DNA of 5,119 bases, taken from a bacterium (GTDB lineage: Bacteria; SZUA-79; Acidulodesulfobacterales; Acidulodesulfobacteraceae). The position numbers and the translations under genes were made by a program. This document shows, one piece after another, positions 1 to 4,641 of this stretch (its first letter is position 1; each line of letters begins with the position of its first letter). Location: NCBI GenBank assembly GCA_021806125.1, contig JAJZYC010000112.1, positions 1 through 5,119 on the forward strand, read 5' to 3'. The notes beneath the pieces are model-generated. The model was not told the origin of the DNA, ran no database searches, and saw only the letters and a program-made list of their open reading frames with translations.

Positions 1-432
1 TATTCCGTAAGGAGACAGCGGCCATTCCGGGTGGTTTTCGGGAGTAGGCCTGACGTCCGTATCGCCGTATATAGCGCCGCCCGTAGAAGAAAAAATAAAT
101 TTCTTTACCTTGATATCGTTGGAAAGATTAATAAGATTTAACGTCCCCATAATATTGGTACGGGCATCGAACAGAGGGTCCGAAACAGATTTTCTGAGGT
201 CTATCTGTGCCGCAAAATGATACACTATTTCCGGCAATTCTTCCGCAAATATTTCTTCAATTTTTTTAAAATCGGTAATATCGGCTTTTATGAATTTTGA
301 TTCGGGATTAATATTGTATTCAAACCCGGTCGAAAGGTTGTCGATTATAACGACGCGGTTTCCCTTCGCTATAAGTTCGTCCGCAACGTGGCTTCCGATA
401 AATCCAGCCCCGCCCGTTAAAAGTATTTTCAA
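1..432 (-). CDS. NAD-dependent epimerase/dehydratase (UDP-glucose 4-epimerase-like), N-terminal part
   Basis: Extended short-chain dehydrogenase/reductase that probably interconverts a nucleotide sugar such as UDP-glucose/UDP-galactose, for cell-surface polysaccharide. The first 144 residues are present; the rest runs off the left edge. The N-terminus reads MKILLTGGAGFIGSH, carrying the NAD-binding GGxGxxG glycines (G7, G10, G13). VVIIDN follows with Asp31 at the end of beta strand 2, the usual NAD ribose contact. Further along are DITD (51-54), HFAAQ (72-76) and FSSTGGAIYG (114-123), which supplies the catalytic Ser/Thr. SPYG near the edge holds the catalytic Tyr (Y142) of YxxxK; its Lys lies outside the window. 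The start is TTG, chosen because AGAGGG lies 7 bp upstream and the glycine motif begins six residues in; no ATG or GTG fits. It follows ilvE by 18 bp, so the two are probably co-transcribed. The family is secure; the exact sugar substrate cannot be told from this part. Confidence 0.88.
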   Translation of the reverse strand, partial: MKILLTGGAGFIGSHVADELIAKGNRVVIIDNLSTGFEYNINPESKFIKADITDFKKIEEIFAEELPEIVYHFAAQIDLRKSVSDPLFDARTNIMGTLNLINLSNDIKVKKFIFSSTGGAIYGDTDVRPTPENHPEWPLSPYGI

Positions 433-439
433 TATATTA

Positions 440-445
440 CCCTCT
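440..445 (-). promoter_or_regulatory. Ribosome binding site deciding the TTG start of the epimerase
   Basis: On the minus strand AGAGGG is followed by 7 bases and then TTG. It lies wholly in the 18-bp gap after the ilvE stop codon. It supports TTG as the true start even though it is a less common codon. Confidence 0.65.
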
Positions 446-450
446 ATTTT

Positions 451-1413
451 TTAGCGGACGTACGTAAGCCATTTTTCGTATTTTTTACTCCCGCCCTTCA
501 CTATGTTAAAAAAGGTCTTCTGAAGTTCAAGGGCAATCTTCCCGGCTTTTCCTATGCCGATTTTTCTGTCGTCTATTTCCCTCACCGGAGTGACTTCGGC
601 GGCGGTTCCCGTTAAAAAAACCTCGTCGGCGATATAAAGTTCGTCTCTGGTTACTCTTTCTTCTTTAATCTTTAAACCCATTTCATTTTCCATAACTTCG
701 ATAACGCTGTTCCTTGTAATGCCGGGCAATACGGAAGACAGCGGCGGAGTTTTAATATAACCCCCGGAATAAACGAAGATATTTTCGCCGCTCGCCTCGC
801 AGACAAAACCGGAAGTATCCAGCATTATAGCCTCGTCGTAACCGGCGTTAACGGCCTCTTTTTTAGCAAGAATCGAATTTATATATTGTCCGGTAGATTT
901 GGACATGCCCATAAAGGTATTTACGTGAAACCTTGCGTAAGAGGATACTTTGGCTCTTATACCGTTTTTGAGGGCTTCCTCTCCCAGATATGCCCCCCAG
1001 TACCATGCGGAAATCGACACTCTAGTATCGTAATTTTTTATGAATATGCCGAGTCCGCCTCCGTCTCCTATGAAGATAAGAGGTCTTATGTAACATTCTT
1101 TAAATTTATTTATTTTAACTGTTTCTATAATTGCTTTTTTAATTTCTTTCTTATCGTAAGAAACGGGTATCTGGAGAATATGACAGGAGTTATAAAGCCT
1201 GTCGATATGCTCGTCGAGTCTGAAAACGGCAGAACCCCCTTTTTTTATTTCATAGCATCTTATCCCTTCGAATGCGCCGAGACCGTAATGCAGGGAATGG
1301 CTGTTTACGGAAACCTTGGCGTCTTCATAATCGACGAATTTACCGTCGAGCCATACTTTTGAGCCTTCAAAAGGACTGCCGCTTTTCTTGCCGGCTGCTT
1401 TTTTGCCTTTCAT
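451..1413 (-). CDS. ilvE: Branched-chain amino acid aminotransferase
   Basis: PLP-dependent fold-type IV transaminase of 320 residues (E. coli IlvE has 309). It catalyses the last step of Leu, Ile and Val synthesis with glutamate as amino donor, in the cytosol. Recognisable blocks, in order: KVWLDGKFVDYEDAKV (19-34), SLHYGLGAFEGIRCYE (40-55), FRLDEHIDRL (64-73) with Arg65 at the phosphate-binding position, YIRPLIF (108-114), WGAYLG (139-144), and MSKSTGQY with Lys172 as the Schiff-base lysine. These are followed by CEASGENIF (205-213) with the pyridine-nitrogen Glu206, VLPGITR (228-234) and TGTAAEVTPV (268-277). The first 18 residues are a Lys-rich tail beyond the usual start; no alternative start codon lies between it and the conserved core. 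A modest AAAGAGAG site sits 7 bp upstream. It lies 71 bp after mtnA and 18 bp before the epimerase. D-amino-acid transaminase or aminodeoxychorismate lyase are less likely given the length and motifs. Confidence 0.95.
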   Translation of the reverse strand: MKGKKAAGKKSGSPFEGSKVWLDGKFVDYEDAKVSVNSHSLHYGLGAFEGIRCYEIKKGGSAVFRLDEHIDRLYNSCHILQIPVSYDKKEIKKAIIETVKINKFKECYIRPLIFIGDGGGLGIFIKNYDTRVSISAWYWGAYLGEEALKNGIRAKVSSYARFHVNTFMGMSKSTGQYINSILAKKEAVNAGYDEAIMLDTSGFVCEASGENIFVYSGGYIKTPPLSSVLPGITRNSVIEVMENEMGLKIKEERVTRDELYIADEVFLTGTAAEVTPVREIDDRKIGIGKAGKIALELQKTFFNIVKGGSKKYEKWLTYVR

Positions 1414-1504
1414 AATTTTTCTCTCTTTTAGAATTAGATTTGTATTTATATTTATATATTGTCCATATGTGCTTTATTATATTATCATTTGCCGAAAGCG
1501 TCCG
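1414..1504 (-). promoter_or_regulatory. AT-rich spacer with possible promoter for ilvE
   Basis: The 71-bp gap between mtnA and ilvE is only about 17% G+C by hand count and is the clearest break in the left half of the gene run. On the minus strand a perfect TATAAT lies at 1481-1476. Seventeen bases upstream, inside the end of mtnA, is CGGACG (1504-1499), a poor -35 match at 3 of 6. This would give a leader of about 55-60 bases before the ilvE ATG. A separate TGGACA (1465-1460) resembles a -35 box but has no good -10 at the right distance. No hairpin with a T-run ends mtnA, so read-through from mtnA is also possible. AT-rich DNA produces TATAAT by chance, so this is a weak call. Confidence 0.27.
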
Positions 1505-2534
1505 CAATAGATTTTTTATAATCCTGGTATAAAATGCCTTTTTCTGTTATTATTGCGGATATGAATCTGTTTGGAGTAACGTCGAAAGCGTAATTTAAAG
1601 CCTTTGCGTTTTCCGGCGCAATCCTTTTGCCGAATACCGTGAGAACCTCTTCCATATCCCGTTCCTCAATAGGAATTTCATCGCCGGATTCAAGATTTAT
1701 ATCTATCGTAGAAAGCGGGGCGGCTACGTAAAACGGAATATTGTTTTCCTTGGCCAGAACGGCGACCTGATAAGTGCCTATTTTATTTGCGACGTCTCCG
1801 TTAGAAGCTATTCTGTCTGCGCCTACTATTACGGCGTCGATTTTGCCTTTTCTCATTAAAAGCCCCGCGGAATTGTCGGCGATAAGAGTTACGGGTATCC
1901 CGTCTTCCATCAGTTCCCATGCCGTAAGCCTCGCTCCCTGAAGAAACGGCCTTGTTTCGTCCGAAATAACCGATATTTTTTTATTTTGCGAAACCGCCGC
2001 CCTTATTACTCCCAGCGCGGTACCGTAACCGGCGGTAGCTAACGCTCCGGCGTTGCAGTGGGTCAGAACGTTGAAACCGTCTTTCAAAAGCGCGGCTCCG
2101 TACCGTCCCATATTTTTGTTGATTTCTATGTCTTCGTCGTAAACCTTGAGAACTTCGGCTCTTATGCGGCCTACTATTTCTTTTAAATCGGTTCCGGTTT
2201 CTACAAGCCCCTTAATCCTGTCAACCGCCCAGCCGAGATTGACGGCGGTCGGCCTTGCCGAGAACATAAAACCGGCTATATCTAAAAATTTATTTTTAAA
2301 CGTTTCGCAAGTGTTTACTTCCGGTAAATCAAGGAGGGATTTTGCGCCTAAATACAAACCGAAAGCCGCGGAAACACCTATTGCGGGAGCGCCCCTTACA
2401 ATCATATCTTTTATTGCGTCGTAAACTTCCTTATAAGTTTTTAATTCGACGTAAATTATTTCGAGCGGAAGTTTTCTCTGGTCGAGCATTTCTACGACGT
2501 CGTCGTCTCTTAATCTTAGGGTATAAAAAGCCAC
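1485..2534 (-). CDS. mtnA: S-methyl-5-thioribose-1-phosphate isomerase
   Basis: Converts 5-methylthioribose-1-phosphate (aldose) to 5-methylthioribulose-1-phosphate (ketose) in methionine salvage from methylthioadenosine. In organisms lacking the rest of the pathway the same enzyme can feed a shunt that recovers the ribose carbons. At 349 residues it is full length and belongs to the eIF2B-like family. Landmarks in order: LDQRKLPLE (17-25), IVRGAPAIG (45-53), ARPTAVNLGWA (93-103), THCNAGALAT (158-167) with catalytic Cys160, DETRP (192-196), GADRIASNGDVANKIGT (238-254) with catalytic Asp240, PFYVAAPLSTID (267-278), and AFDVTP (316-321). Cys160 and Asp240 are the positions known from the Bacillus subtilis enzyme, which separates it from the regulatory eIF2B subunits. 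The GTG start is fixed by CGGAGG six bases upstream; the next in-frame ATG is 15 codons in and would cut conserved sequence. It starts 25 bp after hicA. No mtnK, mtnB or mtnD is seen nearby. Confidence 0.95.
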   Translation of the reverse strand: MAFYTLRLRDDDVVEMLDQRKLPLEIIYVELKTYKEVYDAIKDMIVRGAPAIGVSAAFGLYLGAKSLLDLPEVNTCETFKNKFLDIAGFMFSARPTAVNLGWAVDRIKGLVETGTDLKEIVGRIRAEVLKVYDEDIEINKNMGRYGAALLKDGFNVLTHCNAGALATAGYGTALGVIRAAVSQNKKISVISDETRPFLQGARLTAWELMEDGIPVTLIADNSAGLLMRKGKIDAVIVGADRIASNGDVANKIGTYQVAVLAKENNIPFYVAAPLSTIDINLESGDEIPIEERDMEEVLTVFGKRIAPENAKALNYAFDVTPNRFISAIITEKGILYQDYKKSIADAFGK

Positions 2535-2540
2535 TTTATG

Positions 2541-2546
2541 CCTCCG
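2541..2546 (-). promoter_or_regulatory. Strong ribosome binding site deciding the GTG start of mtnA
   Basis: On the minus strand CGGAGG lies six bases before GTG, within the 25-bp gap after the hicA stop. The strong site gives mtnA its own initiation, so it need not depend on ribosomes arriving from hicA. Confidence 0.75.
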
Positions 2547-2559
2547 TATAATAAAAACT

Positions 2560-2763
2560 TTAAAAATTTATATCGACAGCTTCGACTATTTGCTTAACTA
2601 TCTTCGGGTGCAATATCTTATTTGAATGAAACGGAACAACTACCCTAACATTTTTCTTTATATATATCCTATGGCTGCCCTTACTCCTGATTAATTCAAA
2701 TCCGGCTTTTAATAATAAGGATTCGGCTTCATCAGGCGTTAATTTTGGAAGCTTAGGCAACAT
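2560..2763 (-). CDS. hicA: HicA family toxin (mRNA interferase)
   Basis: Small basic protein of 67 residues of the HicA/YcfA-like family. It has the double-stranded-RNA-binding-like fold and cleaves RNA, blocking translation when free of its antitoxin. Family marks: LTPDEAESLLLKAGFELIRSKGSHRIY (8-34), whose GSH carries the conserved catalytic His31, then VVVPFHSNKILHPKIVKQIV (41-60), the usual V-P-x-H-x-N-K block and C-terminal helix. The length is normal for the family and the catalytic His is intact, so nothing suggests a dead copy. The ATG overlaps the end of hicB by 11 bp. GAGGTGA directly abuts the ATG, a short spacing that points to translational coupling with hicB. The antitoxin gene comes first, the reverse of the common hicA-hicB order. 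Type II toxin-antitoxin membership is inferred from family and pairing. Confidence 0.93.
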   Translation of the reverse strand: MLPKLPKLTPDEAESLLLKAGFELIRSKGSHRIYIKKNVRVVVPFHSNKILHPKIVKQIVEAVDINF

Positions 2764-2977
2764 TCACCTCTAAAGAAGCGGTAAGAATTTCTTTGCTTAA
2801 ATATTTTTTTCTTTCAACCTTGGTCAATGTTTCCAAATATAACTCGATAGCTTCTTTAATATTGTCTATTACTTCTTCATAAGAATCGCCTTGCGTCTGA
2901 CATCCTTTAAGTTCAGGGCAATATGCGTAATAACCGTGTTCGTCTTTTTCGATAATTATAGCAACTTTATATGGCAT
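2753..2977 (-). CDS. hicB: HicB family antitoxin, short form
   Basis: Acidic protein of 74 residues with the HicB (UPF0150-type) partial RNase H fold, which binds and masks the HicA active site. The sequence shows the family opening: VAIIIEKDEHGYYAYCPEL (5-23), then GCQTQGDSYEEVIDNIKEAI (25-44), the following helix ELYLETL (45-51), and a last beta strand near EILTASLEVNV (63-73). Longer HicB proteins continue into a ribbon-helix-helix or helix-turn-helix domain; this one stops before any such domain, so it probably cannot repress its own promoter alone. The ATG at 2977 is only 3 bp after the gatB stop. GGGAGGAG, encoded within the last gatB codons, lies about 9 bp upstream and fixes the start. 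Its end overlaps hicA by 11 bp. It likely relies on transcription from the gat operon. Confidence 0.92.
   Translation of the reverse strand: MPYKVAIIIEKDEHGYYAYCPELKGCQTQGDSYEEVIDNIKEAIELYLETLTKVERKKYLSKEILTASLEVNVA
2764..2770 (-). promoter_or_regulatory. Ribosome binding site of hicA inside hicB
   Basis: On the minus strand GAGGTGA matches the 16S anti-Shine-Dalgarno over seven bases but runs straight into the ATG. Counted from the AGG core the spacing is only three bases. With the 11-bp gene overlap, this favours hicA translation by re-initiating ribosomes leaving hicB. Confidence 0.55.
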
Positions 2978-2980
2978 AAA

Positions 2981-4441
2981 TCAGCTCCTCCCGCTTTTAT
3001 AATTCTCGATATTTTTTTGCAATATCTCGTTCACTTTTTTAGGATTGGCTTTGCCTTTAGTTTTTTTCATCGCTTCTCCGACAAAAAAGCCGAATAATTT
3101 ATCTTTCCCGCCTATAAGGTCGGCAAATTCTTTCTGATTTTCGTTAATCGCCTGTTTTACTATTTCTTCGATGCCTTTGTCGTCCGAAACCTGGGCAAGA
3201 TTCTTTTCTTTTATAACTTCTCCGGCTTTTTTTCCCGATGAAAGCATTTCCGCCAACACGATTTTACCTGTGTTCCTGTTAATGCTGCCGGATTCTACCG
3301 CGGTTATCAGCTCAAGAAAATCTTGGGCGTTAATAAGGCTTCTTCCCTCTCCTTCCCTTGCTTTCAGTTCCGACAGTAGTTCGTTTATAATCCAGTTAGC
3401 CAACTTTTTTATCTCGACCCTGCCGCCGTTTTCCTTTATTAGAACTTCAAAATAATGCGATATGTCTTTATCTTGAGTAAGCACTTCGGCATCGTATTCC
3501 GTCAGCTTATATTCAGAAACGTATCTGCCTCTTTTTACTGCGGGAAGCTCCGTAAGCGAATTTTTAACTTCGGATATGAACTCTTCGGATAATATCAGCG
3601 GCGGCAGATCCGGCTCCTCAAAATACCTGTAGTCGTGGGCCTCTTCTTTTCCCCTCATAGGCCTCGTGAGATTTTCTTTAGAATCGTAAAGCCTTGTTTC
3701 CTGAACAACTTTCCCGCCGCTTAAAACGACGTCTATCTGTCTTTCTATTTCATATTCTATGGCTTTTTCGACGAATTTAAAGGAATTTACGTTTTTAACT
3801 TCGGCTCTAGTCCCGAGTTGAGGGTCTCCTTTACGCCTTACGGAAACGTTAGCGTCGCACCTGAAACTGCCTTCCTCCATATTTCCGTCGGAAACCCCAA
3901 GATACACGAGTATTTCCCTAAGCGCTTTCAGATAAGCGGCGGCTTCCGAGGCCGAGTTTATATCAGGTTCGGAAACTATTTCCACAAGGGGGGTGCCGGC
4001 TCTGTTTAAATCCACATAAGACTGATTTCCTATATGAATTAATTTTCCGGCGTCTTCTTCTATATGAAGCCTGTTTATTCTTATTTTCTTTTCTCCGCCG
4101 CCGGTTTCGATATTCAAATAGCCGTTTGAAGAAACAGGGTCTAAATACTGCGATATTTGATAGCCTTTAGGTAAATCTGGATAGAAATAGTTCTTTCTTG
4201 CAAAAAGGCTTTTCCTGTTTACACCGATGTTTAAAGCGAGCGCCGCCTTTACCGCAAGTTTTACCCCTTCAAAATTTATTACCGGAAGCGCTCCCGGAAG
4301 CGCAAGACAGACCGGACATACCGCCGTATTGGGCTCCATGCCGAAAATATTGGGGCATGAGCAGAACATTTTGGTCTTAGTTAAAAGCTGTGAATGGACT
4401 TCAAGGCCTATGACCGCCTCGAATGAATCGTTATTGTTCAT
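2981..4441 (-). CDS. gatB: Aspartyl/glutamyl-tRNA amidotransferase subunit B
   Basis: The kinase and tRNA-binding subunit of the GatCAB amidotransferase. It activates Glu-tRNA(Gln) and/or Asp-tRNA(Asn) with ATP and receives ammonia from GatA. At 486 residues it is complete. Seen in order: VIGLEVHSQLLTKTKMFCSC (10-29) and CPVCLALPGALPV (42-54), giving the zinc cysteines C27, C29, C42 and C45. Next are KNYFYPDLPKGYQISQY (83-99), LHIEEDAGK (125-133), DLNRAGTPLVEIVSEPD (144-160), EGSFRCDANVSVR (190-202), AEVKNVNSFKFVEKAIEYE (213-231) and LTRPMRGKEEAHDYRYFEEP (258-277). The last 150 or so residues form the YqeY-like tRNA-contacting tail. The ATG has GAGG eight bases upstream, and the conserved core begins within ten residues. 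gatA lies upstream on the same strand across an unusual 185-bp gap; hicB follows after 3 bp. Confidence 0.97.
   Translation of the reverse strand: MNNNDSFEAVIGLEVHSQLLTKTKMFCSCPNIFGMEPNTAVCPVCLALPGALPVINFEGVKLAVKAALALNIGVNRKSLFARKNYFYPDLPKGYQISQYLDPVSSNGYLNIETGGGEKKIRINRLHIEEDAGKLIHIGNQSYVDLNRAGTPLVEIVSEPDINSASEAAAYLKALREILVYLGVSDGNMEEGSFRCDANVSVRRKGDPQLGTRAEVKNVNSFKFVEKAIEYEIERQIDVVLSGGKVVQETRLYDSKENLTRPMRGKEEAHDYRYFEEPDLPPLILSEEFISEVKNSLTELPAVKRGRYVSEYKLTEYDAEVLTQDKDISHYFEVLIKENGGRVEIKKLANWIINELLSELKAREGEGRSLINAQDFLELITAVESGSINRNTGKIVLAEMLSSGKKAGEVIKEKNLAQVSDDKGIEEIVKQAINENQKEFADLIGGKDKLFGFFVGEAMKKTKGKANPKKVNEILQKNIENYKSGRS
2985..2992 (-). promoter_or_regulatory. Strong ribosome binding site of hicB inside the 3' end of gatB
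   Basis: GGGAGGAG on the minus strand is encoded by the last sense codons of gatB, about 9 bases before the hicB ATG. The gatB tail SGRS therefore doubles as the antitoxin's initiation signal. A strong site for the antitoxin next to a cramped one for the toxin fits excess antitoxin synthesis. Confidence 0.65.
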
Positions 4442-4449
4442 ATTATAAT

Positions 4450-4453
4450 CCTC
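4450..4453 (-). promoter_or_regulatory. Ribosome binding site of gatB
   Basis: GAGG on the minus strand lies eight bases before the gatB ATG. It lies downstream of the repeat cluster in the gatA-gatB gap, so gatB has its own initiation signal and is not coupled to gatA by overlap. Confidence 0.55.
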
Positions 4454-4472
4454 ATTTAAAAAAATAAATCCG

Positions 4473-4494
4473 ATACCTTTTTAATACCTTTTTA
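4473..4494 (-). repeat. Perfect 11-bp tandem repeat upstream of gatB
   Basis: ATACCTTTTTA occurs twice back to back on the plus strand (4473-4483 and 4484-4494); on the coding strand this is TAAAAAGGTAT twice. It lies between the two-hairpin element and the gatB ribosome binding site, in the gatB 5' leader. Both copies are identical, which suggests a recent slippage or insertion event. No function is evident. Confidence 0.7.
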
Positions 4495-4500
4495 TAAACC

Positions 4501-4550
4501 GCCCCGTCAGGCTAACGCCTGACACCCCTCCTTTTTAAGGAGGGGAGCTT
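4501..4550. repeat. Two-hairpin palindromic element in the gatA-gatB gap (REP/MITE-like)
   Basis: Two perfect inverted repeats lie side by side. The first is GTCAGGC (4506-4512), loop TAAC, GCCTGAC (4517-4523). The second is CCCCTCCTT (4525-4533), loop TTT, AAGGAGGGG (4537-4545). A GCCCC flank precedes the first and AGCTTTTT follows the second on the plus strand. In gatA-gatB mRNA these would form 7-bp and 9-bp hairpins separated by one base. There is no T-run after them in the gene direction, so they are unlikely to end gat transcription; they could stabilise or process the mRNA between gatA and gatB. From memory, paired hairpins with a CCCCTCCTT/AAGGAGGGG arm resemble dispersed intergenic palindromes found in several bacterial groups, some mobilised by REP-associated tyrosine transposases. 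Only one copy is in this window, so repeat-family membership is inferred. Confidence 0.6.
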
Positions 4551-4575
4551 TTTGTTAATGCTTATATACAATCCT

Positions 4576-4641
4576 TACACGTCTGTGCTTTTACTATATG
4601 TCCAGCTTTATACCTTTGCGCTTTTACTAAATATCCAGCTT
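4576..4641 (-). repeat. 33-bp imperfect tandem duplication across the gatA stop codon
   Basis: Two adjacent 33-bp units, 4609-4641 and 4576-4608, match at 27 of 33 positions; within them a 23-bp core differs at only two. On the minus strand the first unit carries the last four gatA codons, the TAG stop and the TAA right after it. The second unit lies in the same frame and again reads Lys-Leu-Asp-Ile-TAG-TAA. Because the unit is a multiple of three, it looks like a duplication of the gene end that left the protein unchanged. No function is evident. Confidence 0.75.

Noticed and set aside
886..1362. A 158-codon open frame on the plus strand, opposite ilvE
   Set aside because: It lies entirely antisense to a well-conserved ilvE, its translation shows no recognisable domain, and it is low-complexity and rich in Phe and Tyr. 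It is a reading-frame shadow.
1460..1465. TGGACA as a -35 box for ilvE
   Set aside because: It matches 5 of 6 consensus bases, but no acceptable -10 lies 16-18 bases downstream. The TATAAT at 1476-1481 lies on its upstream side and cannot pair with it.
2146..2551. Plus-strand open frames opposite the mtnA N-terminal half
   Set aside because: They are antisense to conserved MtnA motifs, have no recognisable content, and do not carry a ribosome binding site that would favour them over mtnA.
4479..4545. Leader peptide starting at GTG just after AAGGAGGG on the minus strand (about 14 codons)
   Set aside because: The GTG is too close to the Shine-Dalgarno-like bases, both lie in stable stems, and the reading frame has no codon pattern suggesting attenuation.
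4525..4555. Intrinsic terminator on the plus strand (9-bp hairpin followed by AGCTTTTT)
   Set aside because: The shape fits, but no plus-strand gene leads into it. In the minus-strand gene direction the hairpins are followed by GGGGCGGTTTAT with no T-run, so it is not a convincing gatA terminator.
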